Positions 16,206 to 23,857 of a stretch of 35,983 nucleotides of DNA are shown piece after piece. A model generated the notes under the pieces. It did not search any database and was not told the DNA's origin. It saw only the letters and a program-made list of their open reading frames with translations. Where the stretch lies: positions 206,047 through 242,029 of the forward strand of contig MPNM01000003.1 in assembly GCA_002239025.1 (NCBI GenBank). Direction: 5' to 3'. The first letter of the stretch is position 1. Every line of letters starts with the position of its first letter. The DNA comes from Chloroflexi bacterium bin125 (GTDB lineage Bacteria > Chloroflexota > Dehalococcoidia > Bin125). The translations under genes were made by a program, and so were the position numbers.

Positions 16206-18695
16206 ATGGCACAGGCAGACCAGGTCTCCGCTACAGAATCCACCGCCGGTCAACGAGGTCTGCCACACCTCGCTGGCCTCGACGGTATCCGCGGCCTCGC
16301 CGCGTTGGCTGTGGTCCTCTTCCACGCCGGAGTCTCCTGGCTGCCCGCCGGATTCCTCGGCGTTGATGTCTTCTTCGTCGTCTCCGGTTTCCTGATTACT
16401 GCGCTGCTCGTCGCTGAGCGTGAGCGCAGCGACAAGACCAACCTCGGCCAGTTCTGGCTGCGCCGCGCCCGGCGGTTGCTGCCCGTGCTGGTGCTGGTGC
16501 TCATCGTGACCACCGTCTATGCCGCGCTGGTCCTGCAGGACACCCTCGGCCAACACCTCCACGACCTGCTCATGGCCGCGATCTACGCGACCAACTGGGA
16601 CCTCATCGTCCGCGGCGTCTCCTACTTCGAGATGTTCGAACGCCCCTCTCAGCTCCGGCACCTCTGGTCGCTCGCCGTCGAGGAGCAGTTCTACATCGTC
16701 TGGCCGATCCTCTTCACCCTGGTCCTGCGATTCCTCAACCTGCGCTGGCTCTGGTGCATCGTCGCGGCCCTGGCTGTGCTGTCCGTGATCTGGATGATCA
16801 TGCTCTTCACGCCGGGCAGCGACCCCTCCCGCGTCTACTTTGGCAGCGATCCCCGCGCCTTCACCATCCTCATCGGTGTCGCCGTCGGACTGATCTGGAA
16901 GCCCTGGCAATACACCTGGGGCAGGCCTGTCGGCGTCGTGATGGATCTGCTGGCACTGCTGGGATTGATCACTGTCGTCGGAATCATGATCATCGGTCGC
17001 CACTGGAGCGACTGGATGTACCCCTGGGGTCTGCTGCTCACATCGCTCTCCACGATCGTCCTCGTCGCCTTCGTCATTCGCCCCGGATCCTTGCTCGGCA
17101 AGGCGCTCGAGCTGGCCCCCTTGAAATGGATGGGCGAGCGTAGCTACAGCATCTACCTCTGGCATTGGCCTGTCATGCTGGCCCTGCAGTGGGAGTTCAA
17201 CTTCGTCCCCAACACCGTTGCGATGGTCCTCACCGGATTGATTGCCACATTCCTGCTGTCCGAACTCAGCTATCGACTCGTCGAAGCCCCTATGCGCCGC
17301 CCTCAGTTCTGGAATCCGAGTCGATACCGGGGAGCGCTCGCGAACCCGCGAGGCATCGCTACGGTCACGGCTGCCATCTCACTCGCCGTCTTGCTCGCGC
17401 TCTTGGTCGGATTCACCGTTTTGCCCGGCCGTTCCCCCTCCGACCTCCTCTTCTCAGCATCAGCCGAACAATCGGGACACAACCAGGAATCAATATCCGG
17501 GACCGTTCCGCCGAGGGCAGAGCGCTCGCCGCTGCAAACCACGACCTCGACCACCATTCCCAGAACGGCAACGAGTACCCGACCCGCTGCCACGACGGTC
17601 GAGAAGACGACCCCCACGGCCGATGACACCTCCAAACAGCCGAAGCTGGAGGTACAGACGACCGCCATTGCGACCACAACAGTCGAAGGCACCGAGGATC
17701 AGCCCACCGAGCCCGCCGTTCGCCTCGCCCGCGCCAAACCGTTAGTCGAATATCCACCCGGCGAGTACTTTGCCACCTACACCGTTCAAAGCGGCGATTC
17801 ACCGTACGGGCTCATGCGTCGGTTCGAGATCACGCGCAGCCAGATGATTGATCTCAACGGGGATAAGGTCTTGCGAATCATCCATCCCGGCGACGAGCTC
17901 AAAGTGCCGTGCCCAGGCACTGCCCCATGCGCCTTCGTGAAGATCAAGCAGATCGGTGACGGTTGCGTTACCTGGCCGGAGGAAGCTGAGATCAATCGGT
18001 TGTGCAAGTCCTCAACCGTGCTGGTCGACTTCCCCATCCGTTTCACCGCCGAACCCGGCGGCCCACTCGACGCTTCGCCCGAGTGGTATTGGGATGGCTC
18101 CGCGACCGAAGGAATGATCTTCACGATCGCGCCCAGCCTGCCCGATCTGGCGCATACTGCCGCCTCGACCCTGGAACTCCGCTTCGGCTTACCGCCCCTG
18201 GCCATCGGCGACTCCGTCATGGTCGGCGCGCGCTCCAGACTCCGGGACGTCGGGATCGAGGTCGACGCTGAAGTCGGCCGCCTCGCCCATCAGGGGATCG
18301 CAATTCTGCTCGAACAGACCAAGCGCTACGGAGCTCGCGACACCGTCATCTTCCACGGCGTCGGCACGGGATTCCTCGATGCCAGGGGCTTCCAGAAGCT
18401 CATCAATGCGGCCGAGGGTGTGCGTCATCTCATCGTTCTCACCCGCCAGTTCCCACCCCGCGAGCCATTGCTCAGCTACGAGCGAGACACCAACAAGATG
18501 CTCCGGGAAGAAGCAGCCAAGTATGACTGGGTCACGCTGGTTGACTGGAACGAAATCACCGACGGGCGCGAAGACGAAGTCTCATGGGACGGAACTCACC
18601 TCAACGCCCTCGGCCGTCAGCTCTACACCGACCACATCCTCGCCGCCATCCTCAGCCGCCCACCACCCCAGTTCGGAGGATTGGGCGGTGGCTAA
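16206..18695 (+). CDS. Acyltransferase 3 - LysM - SGNH fusion (cell-envelope O-acyltransferase)
   Basis: An 829-residue membrane protein. Residues 20-405 form an acyltransferase-3 domain of about ten membrane helices with LDGIRGLAALAVVLFH, the conserved His40, GVDVFFVVSGFLI and HLWSLAVEEQFY. A Thr/Ser/Pro-rich linker follows (about 440-505), then a LysM domain (about 525-570, YTVQSGD ... VLRIIHPGDELKVP), then an SGNH hydrolase-like domain with IGDSV near 665 and DGTHLNALG near 795. AT3-SGNH proteins such as OatA pass acetyl groups across the membrane to peptidoglycan or polysaccharide. The LysM insert should tether the outer domain to glycan. The start has only weak ribosome-binding signal, 7 bases after the previous gene. 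Confidence 0.88.
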   Translation: MAQADQVSATESTAGQRGLPHLAGLDGIRGLAALAVVLFHAGVSWLPAGFLGVDVFFVVSGFLITALLVAERERSDKTNLGQFWLRRARRLLPVLVLVLIVTTVYAALVLQDTLGQHLHDLLMAAIYATNWDLIVRGVSYFEMFERPSQLRHLWSLAVEEQFYIVWPILFTLVLRFLNLRWLWCIVAALAVLSVIWMIMLFTPGSDPSRVYFGSDPRAFTILIGVAVGLIWKPWQYTWGRPVGVVMDLLALLGLITVVGIMIIGRHWSDWMYPWGLLLTSLSTIVLVAFVIRPGSLLGKALELAPLKWMGERSYSIYLWHWPVMLALQWEFNFVPNTVAMVLTGLIATFLLSELSYRLVEAPMRRPQFWNPSRYRGALANPRGIATVTAAISLAVLLALLVGFTVLPGRSPSDLLFSASAEQSGHNQESISGTVPPRAERSPLQTTTSTTIPRTATSTRPAATTVEKTTPTADDTSKQPKLEVQTTAIATTTVEGTEDQPTEPAVRLARAKPLVEYPPGEYFATYTVQSGDSPYGLMRRFEITRSQMIDLNGDKVLRIIHPGDELKVPCPGTAPCAFVKIKQIGDGCVTWPEEAEINRLCKSSTVLVDFPIRFTAEPGGPLDASPEWYWDGSATEGMIFTIAPSLPDLAHTAASTLELRFGLPPLAIGDSVMVGARSRLRDVGIEVDAEVGRLAHQGIAILLEQTKRYGARDTVIFHGVGTGFLDARGFQKLINAAEGVRHLIVLTRQFPPREPLLSYERDTNKMLREEAAKYDWVTLVDWNEITDGREDEVSWDGTHLNALGRQLYTDHILAAILSRPPPQFGGLGGG

Positions 18696-18704
18696 AGCCA
18701 GCGG

Positions 18705-19121
18705 CTAGTCCGGCAGCGATGCCTCATACCCAGTCACCGAAACGACATCACGGCGCTGAAACAGCCACTCGCCATCGACCTTGACCACGATGTCCTCATA
18801 GCCAAGCAGCACAGACGTCACAGACCCGTCCGGCGACGGAATCTTGAAGTCCAGGAAGCACTTGTGCTTGCAGGTGTCGCCATCGACCTCAAACAGGTGA
18901 TTGTCGGTGAAGTGCATCCCACCCGGGAATGATGCGCCCAGCTCGCCACAGAACGCGATCAGCGCGTCACGACCCTCAGCATGCCCTGCCGGTCCATGAA
19001 AGATGCCACCAGCCGTAAACGTGTCGGCCCAGCCCACACCGTCAACCTGGTCAACCGTGTAGTTGTACCGAGAACAGAGATCAATGATCTCAAACCGGTC
19101 CTCAAGAGAAATCTTGCCCAT
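18705..19121 (-). CDS. SnoaL-like (NTF2-fold) protein
   Basis: A 138-residue alpha+beta cone protein of the SnoaL-like group: the N-terminal helix EDRFEIIDLCSRYNYTVD, the strand FTAGGIFHGP, and the C-terminal strands ending GEWLFQRRDVVSVTGY. Members are small hydrolases, isomerases or ligand-binding proteins, and substrate is not predictable. GTG 19124 and ATG 19121 are adjacent, and GAGGA lies 5-8 bases upstream of both; ATG is preferred. Its stop lies 10 bases from the convergent acyltransferase fusion stop. Confidence 0.8.
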   Translation of the reverse strand: MGKISLEDRFEIIDLCSRYNYTVDQVDGVGWADTFTAGGIFHGPAGHAEGRDALIAFCGELGASFPGGMHFTDNHLFEVDGDTCKHKCFLDFKIPSPDGSVTSVLLGYEDIVVKVDGEWLFQRRDVVSVTGYEASLPD

Positions 19122-19145
19122 CACTATCTTCCTCTCTGAAATCTG

Positions 19146-19187
19146 CTCCCCCCGAGGGGGAGCTGTCCCGCAGGGACTGAGGGGGCC
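19146..19187. repeat. Short palindromic intergenic repeat (type B)
   Basis: A hairpin with CTCCCCCC and GAGGGGGAG, then CTGTCCCGCAGGGACTGAGGGGG. Same plan as 9671-9738 and 26905-26946. It lies between two co-directional genes. Confidence 0.75.
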
Positions 19188-19204
19188 CGGCCCACATCGC
19201 AGAG

Positions 19205-19603
19205 CTAGTCCAGCACCACGATCGCCTCAACCTCGATCATGAACTCTGGAGCAGCCAGCGCCTGCACCCCAATCAGCGTGCTCGCCGGAGCCGTCGATCC
19301 CTCAAAGACCGCCTTGCGAGCGTCATTCAACGCGCGGCCCATCTCAGGGTCATAATTCACGATGTACACGTTTGTCTTGGCCACATCAGCCGGCGTCGCG
19401 CCGGCCGCCGCAATCGCGACCGCCAGGTTGTCGTACGCCTTCTTCGCCTGGGCCGCAAAATCACCGACCCCAACAATCCCGCCATCGACATCCCAGGCCA
19501 CCTGACCCGAAATGTAGATCGTCTTGCTGCCGCTCGTAGCAACAACCTGCGTAAACGATCGCAGGTTGACCAGCCCATCAGGATGAATGTGTTCCAGTGC
19601 CAT
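19205..19603 (-). CDS. RidA/YjgF-YER057c-UK114 family protein
   Basis: A 132-residue protein of the Rid superfamily: an N-terminal SFTQVVATSGSKTIYISGQVAWD, a middle PADVAKTNVYIVNY, and the C-terminal FMIEVEAIVVLD. By eye the Arg that RidA enzymes use to hold the imine/enamine substrate (ARS near residue 105 in classical RidA) is replaced: the equivalent segment reads P-A-S-T-L. It probably belongs to a Rid subgroup without standard imine-deaminase activity. AGGAG lies upstream of ATG 19603. It precedes the SnoaL-like gene in the same direction. Confidence 0.88.
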   Translation of the reverse strand: MALEHIHPDGLVNLRSFTQVVATSGSKTIYISGQVAWDVDGGIVGVGDFAAQAKKAYDNLAVAIAAAGATPADVAKTNVYIVNYDPEMGRALNDARKAVFEGSTAPASTLIGVQALAAPEFMIEVEAIVVLD

Positions 19604-19704
19604 CTATCGCTCCTAGCCCGGCGTCTCTGTGAGAAAGTCCTGTCGGACGCTTACGATAGCGTCGAAACCTGCAACTCGCCCATCCATTACGAGAGGAACC
19701 CGCC

Positions 19705-20337
19705 ATGCCCCGCTACGGACGACTCGGCCTCCCGCTCTACGAAGCCATGTACTCCATGCGAGCCATCCGCCGCATGCGCCCCGACCCGATCTCCGATGAG
19801 GACCTGGAGATCATTCTCGACGCCGCCCGTCAGGCCCCCAACGGCGGCAACGCCCAACCCTGGCATTTCCTCGTCGTCCGAGGCGAGCAAGAGAAAGCCA
19901 CTCTCGCCGAGCTCTACCACGAAGCCTGGTGGGCCAAGCGAGCTGACCAGGGCATGGAAGGCCGAGACCATCCCGGACTGCAAAATCCGGTCAGCCGATC
20001 CGCCATGAGACTCGCCGACGAGATCGGCGGAGCCCCCGTCATGATCCTCCTCTGCGCCACCGGACCGGGAGCAGGCAACGCTCAATCCGTCATCCCGTCC
20101 GTCCAAAACCTTCTACTCGCCGCCCGAGGCCTCGGCATCGGAGGAACCATCACCACCCTCCACCCCGTCGTCGATGCAAGGGTGAAAACCCTCCTCGAAA
20201 TCCCCGAAGAAGCACAGGTCGTCTACTGCATCCCCCTCGGCTACCCCAGAGGCCGCTTCGGCCCCCTCAACCGAAAACCCCTCAAAGAAATCGTCTCCGA
20301 AGACAAATGGGGCGCCACCCCCGACTGGATCGAATAG
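19705..20337 (+). CDS. Nitroreductase family protein
   Basis: An FMN-dependent nitroreductase-fold protein of 210 residues. The N-terminal flavin-site segment is SMRAIRRMRPDPISDEDLEIIL, followed by APNGGNAQPWHFLVV. The middle has NLLLAARGLGIGGTITT and the C-terminus EEAQVVYCIPLGYPRG, all typical of the family. It reduces quinones, nitro groups or similar acceptors with NAD(P)H; the natural substrate is unknown. GAGGA lies just upstream of ATG 19705. It is divergent from the RidA-like gene with about 100 bases between them. Confidence 0.88.
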   Translation: MPRYGRLGLPLYEAMYSMRAIRRMRPDPISDEDLEIILDAARQAPNGGNAQPWHFLVVRGEQEKATLAELYHEAWWAKRADQGMEGRDHPGLQNPVSRSAMRLADEIGGAPVMILLCATGPGAGNAQSVIPSVQNLLLAARGLGIGGTITTLHPVVDARVKTLLEIPEEAQVVYCIPLGYPRGRFGPLNRKPLKEIVSEDKWGATPDWIE

Positions 20338-20350
20338 CTCCCCCCTTGCA

Positions 20351-20518
20351 GAGACTGATGCACAACCTCAGATTGCCTTCTCCCCCCCTTGCGGGGGGAG
20401 ATGTCACGGAGTGACAGATGTGAACAGGCCCTAATAGATAGGGCCGACGGATAGAGAACCCCCTCTGCCTACTGCATCTCCCCCGCAAGGGGAAAAAGGG
20501 GAGCAATGAATTGGTCTC
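20351..20518. repeat. Terminal-inverted-repeat element, copy A2
   Basis: An element of about 168 bp. The left arm holds GAGAC near its end and the CCCCCCTTGCGGGGGG hairpin (20378-20403); the right arm (20475-20518) is the inverse and ends GGTCTC. The interior starts with GAGATGTCACGGAGTGACA as in copies A1 and A3. A second inner hairpin, GGCCCTAATAGATAGGGCC, is unique to this copy. It separates two convergent genes and has no coding capacity. Confidence 0.85.
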
Positions 20519-20547
20519 TTGCACAGGGAGACCGATTCTTACGGCCC

Positions 20548-21657
20548 CTACGGAATCAGCATCGACCTCGACACATTCGTGTCCCGCTCATGCCACTCAC
20601 TGTCTTCAAACGCCTGATTCACTTCGGCCAGAGGATACGTATGAGACACGATTTTGTCATACGGGATATCCCGCTGATTCTTCAGCAACATGTCCATCAT
20701 CAAGGGCAACAGATGCGGCCGATACATCACCGATCCCATGATCTTCTTCCCGCTCAGCATCGTGCTCGGGTCAATCGCCACCGTCTGACCGCGAACGATG
20801 TCGCCAATCTCAACGAACGTCCCACCATTGGCCAGGTACGTCAGACCCTCCGCCAACAACTCGGCCCGGCCAACCAGCTCCATCACTATGTTCGCGCCGC
20901 GACCTTCAGTCAGATCCCACACCGCTTTCCTCCGAGTATCCGGCGTGTTGAACTCTTCGATATTGATCGTGTGATCCGCCCCAAACTCTTCCGCTAACGC
21001 CAGCCGCTGAGGCAGACGATCGAGCACAATCACCTTGTGCGCGCCCATATCCTTGGCCATCGCCGTGGCATTGAGTCCCAGCCCGCCCGCGCCCTGGATC
21101 ACGACAAAGTCGTTCTCCTTGCAGCCCGCACGCATCAGACCTTCGGTCGTCGTACCCATCGCACAGTTGACGAAGCCCAACACCTCATCAGGTAACTCAT
21201 CCGGAACCTTGAACACCGGATGATTCGGCCGCAGATAGTAGTAGTCGGCATAAGTCCCAGTGAAGTACGGAGCCACTCCCGCCTCCCGCGACCACGCGGT
21301 GCGGTCAGAGCACCAGTTCGGCTCACCCCGAGAACACTGATAGCAGCGCCCACAGGGAGTAATCGCCGAGTACATCAGCCGGTCGCCCACCGCAATCGGC
21401 TTGCCCAGCGAGTCCGTCGACACCCCCTCACCAAGCGCATGAACCACTCCAGTCCCCTCATGCCCCATCACCCGGCCACCACCCGGCAGAGGAGTTTCCA
21501 CCATGTCCCCACGCCAGGTATGCAAGTCCGACCCACAAACCCCAGCCTGGGTAATCCGCAGAACAATCGCCCCAGCCTCGGGCTCCGGAACCGGATACTC
21601 CTCAATCACAAACGGCTGCTGATACTCCTTGACAACGACAACGCGTCCGGTAGCCAT
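20548..21657 (-). CDS. Zinc-dependent alcohol dehydrogenase (MDR family)
   Basis: A medium-chain dehydrogenase of 369 residues. The catalytic zinc site has Cys41 (GVCGSD) and His66-Glu67 (MGHEGTG). The structural zinc site has four cysteines, 102, 105, 108 and 116 (CGRCYQC ... NWC). The NAD(P) site is GAGGLGLNATAMAKDMGA. ATG 21657 is chosen over the TTG at 21663 because AGGAG stands about 7 bases before it. It oxidises an alcohol or polyol with NAD(P); substrate unknown. The 297 bases upstream hold only repeat sequence, so it is probably a single transcription unit. Confidence 0.9.
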   Translation of the reverse strand: MATGRVVVVKEYQQPFVIEEYPVPEPEAGAIVLRITQAGVCGSDLHTWRGDMVETPLPGGGRVMGHEGTGVVHALGEGVSTDSLGKPIAVGDRLMYSAITPCGRCYQCSRGEPNWCSDRTAWSREAGVAPYFTGTYADYYYLRPNHPVFKVPDELPDEVLGFVNCAMGTTTEGLMRAGCKENDFVVIQGAGGLGLNATAMAKDMGAHKVIVLDRLPQRLALAEEFGADHTINIEEFNTPDTRRKAVWDLTEGRGANIVMELVGRAELLAEGLTYLANGGTFVEIGDIVRGQTVAIDPSTMLSGKKIMGSVMYRPHLLPLMMDMLLKNQRDIPYDKIVSHTYPLAEVNQAFEDSEWHERDTNVSRSMLIP

Positions 21658-21767
21658 GATCAATCTCCTCTACAGACTCCAGGTGCCCGAAGTCTAGGCA
21701 TTTCGCAATGGCTCGATCTGTCCTAGCGCCCACGTCTCCAGGGATGTCTCGTAGACCCAAACTCCCA

Positions 21768-21788
21768 GTCCCCGCTTTTCGCGGGGAC
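21768..21788. repeat. Perfect 8-bp-stem hairpin in a repeat-like intergenic region
   Basis: GTCCCCGC and GCGGGGAC are separated by five bases, so the hairpin could terminate transcription. The surrounding ACTCCCAGTCCCCGC is echoed near 13234 and, inverted, near 32040-32058, so this is part of a dispersed repeat. The remaining bases of the 21664-21954 gap show no gene. Confidence 0.6.
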
Positions 21789-21954
21789 CCGCTCCTTCCC
21801 CGGCTCCTGAGCACTGGCCACATCTGTCTCCGCTGTCTGAACAACCGGAGTCAGTCGTTGCTACTGAGGTTTGACGAAATCTGGTCCCCGCTCAGAGGCG
21901 AGGACGGGAAACTGAGTTATCCCTTGGTCTCCCAATGAAGGGTGCCGACCAGAC

Positions 21955-22872
21955 TTACCCAGCCCCACGCAGCCGAGGATCAAACGCATCCCGCAGAGCA
22001 TCCCCGATGATGTTGAACGAGAACACCGTCAGGAAAATCGCCAGACCCGGCCAGACCGATAACCATGGCTGCTCGATCATGTGAATCCGCGCCTCGGCGC
22101 CCAACATGAATCCCCACGAGGCCGCAGGCGGCTGAATCCCGTAGCCCAGGAACGACACCGACGCCTCGATCAGAATCGCAATGCCCAACTGCGCCGTCGC
22201 GATCACCATGATCGGCGGCAATGCATTCGGCAGGATGTGCCGACCAATAATCCTCGCCTGACCCGCACCTAGCGTCCGTGCCGCCTCGATGTACGGCTGC
22301 GACGACACCTGGATCGCCGCCGCGCGGGCCACACGGATCCCGGCACCAAGCAGCGCAATCGCGATCACCACGATCAATAGCCCCACGCTATTGCCCAGGA
22401 ACGCCGTCAACGAAATCACGATGATCAGGCCGGGGAAGGCCATCAGGATGTCGACAATCCGCTGCGTCAGCACGTCAAACCAGCCGGTTACCGCGCCGCT
22501 GACCAGGCCAACGAACGTGGATATGACAATCGCGAAGCCCACCGATGCCACACTGATACCCAACGACGCACGCCCTCCGTAGAGGACCCGCGTGAATACG
22601 TCCCGACCCAGCGCGTCGGTGCCCATCAGGTAGGCCGTGGTCGGTCCGAACAGTCGCTCCCGAGGATTGATCGCCAACGGGTCCGCCGGCGCGACGAAGT
22701 CGGCCAGACCAGAGCCCAGACCAATCAGCACCAGTACCAGCGCCATCAGACAGGGGAACGGATAGCGCCGGACGACTCGCACGAACCGACGCGCCAGACC
22801 CGGGCCGCCGGACAGCGCGGCCGGCGCGGTGCGCTCAGGCGCCGATGCGGATGCGGGGGTCGAGGAAGCCAT
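21955..22872 (-). CDS. Dipeptide/oligopeptide-type ABC permease (DppC-like)
   Basis: The second membrane subunit of a peptide/nickel-type importer, 305 residues. It has a cytoplasmic N-terminus, a first helix (PCLMALVLVLIGLGSGLADF), then the permease domain with LMGTDALGRDVFTRVLYGGRASL, the EAA loop (YIEAARTLGAGQARIIGRHILPNALPPI) that contacts the ATPase, and four to five further helices. It overlaps the upstream DppB-like gene by 38 bases, which indicates coupled translation. The operon ends here without ATPase genes. Confidence 0.92.
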   Translation of the reverse strand: MASSTPASASAPERTAPAALSGGPGLARRFVRVVRRYPFPCLMALVLVLIGLGSGLADFVAPADPLAINPRERLFGPTTAYLMGTDALGRDVFTRVLYGGRASLGISVASVGFAIVISTFVGLVSGAVTGWFDVLTQRIVDILMAFPGLIIVISLTAFLGNSVGLLIVVIAIALLGAGIRVARAAAIQVSSQPYIEAARTLGAGQARIIGRHILPNALPPIMVIATAQLGIAILIEASVSFLGYGIQPPAASWGFMLGAEARIHMIEQPWLSVWPGLAIFLTVFSFNIIGDALRDAFDPRLRGAG

Positions 22873-23785
22873 ACGACACGTCCACTAGAAGATTGGTGAT
22901 GATCACTGCACCGGCGATCCAGACGTTGACCGCCTGTACGACGACGTAGTCACGATTCGCGATCCCGTCGAGCAGATACGCGCCCAATCCTGGCAGCGCA
23001 AAGATCAGCTCGAACACGACCGCGCCGCCGAGTACGACTGGAAACTGCACTCCGATCACGGTGACAAACGGAATCAGTGAATTGCGCAGCGCGTGACGAC
23101 GCAAGAGCAAGAGCCGAGATAATCCCTTCGCCCGAGCCGTCAACATGTAGTCCTGACGCAGCACGTCGAGCAGCGCGGTGCGCAGAATCCGCGTCTGCAC
23201 ACCGGCCAGGATCAGCCCAAACAACAACGCCGGCAGCCACATCTGTTGCAGATTGGTGAATGGCGCCTCCCAGATCGGTTGATAGCCCAGCGGCGGCGAC
23301 CAGCTAAACCACTTCGCGCCAAACACAACCGCCAGCGTCGCGAGCCAGAATCCCGGAATCGCCAGCGCGAACACGGCGATACTACGGGCGACATAATCTG
23401 GCCATTGACTGCGCCGAAGCGCCGCAACAATCCCCAGGGGCACCGAGATGAACGTCGCAATGATCAGCCCCAGGATCGCGAGCTCCATGGTCACATCAAG
23501 CCGATGCCCCAGGTCGCTGCCGACACTGCGCTTCGTCCGCAAAGACTCGCCAAAATCGCCTTGCAGCGCATCGCCGAGCCACTTGCCGAAGTAGACGAAG
23601 AACGAGTCCTCCAGTCCCAATTCTTCCCGCAGGCGGTCCTTCTCCCGGTCGTCGTAGAAGGCCTCCGCCGCCAGGACATCCACGACATCGCCCGGCAGCG
23701 TGCGCATCATCCCTGCGACCAACATGCTGATCCCCAGCAGCGTCAGGGCTGCCAGCAACAGTCGTCGCACCAGATATCCGCGCAC
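22835..23785 (-). CDS. Dipeptide/oligopeptide-type ABC permease (DppB-like)
   Basis: The first membrane subunit, 316 residues, about six helices. The N-terminal helix LLLAALTLLGISMLVAGMM, the typical periplasmic region, and the EAA-type loop (DYMLTARAKGLSRLLLLRRHALRNSLIPF) are present. The start is GTG 23785 with GGAG close upstream. It follows the binding-protein gene by 72 bases and overlaps DppC by 38 bases. Ligand cannot be deduced from the permease. Confidence 0.92.
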   Translation of the reverse strand: MRGYLVRRLLLAALTLLGISMLVAGMMRTLPGDVVDVLAAEAFYDDREKDRLREELGLEDSFFVYFGKWLGDALQGDFGESLRTKRSVGSDLGHRLDVTMELAILGLIIATFISVPLGIVAALRRSQWPDYVARSIAVFALAIPGFWLATLAVVFGAKWFSWSPPLGYQPIWEAPFTNLQQMWLPALLFGLILAGVQTRILRTALLDVLRQDYMLTARAKGLSRLLLLRRHALRNSLIPFVTVIGVQFPVVLGGAVVFELIFALPGLGAYLLDGIANRDYVVVQAVNVWIAGAVIITNLLVDVSYGFLDPRIRIGA

Positions 23786-23857
23786 GCGCTCCGCCCATCA
23801 ACAGTCAGTAAGAGTCAGTTCGCGCAAGAGGCCTCAACTACCTCGCCTGTTAGGCGG

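Noticed and set aside
16173-17165. A 330-codon acidic open frame on the minus strand
   Set aside because: It is antisense to the acyltransferase-3 domain; its Asp/Glu/Gln bias is the complement of hydrophobic codons.
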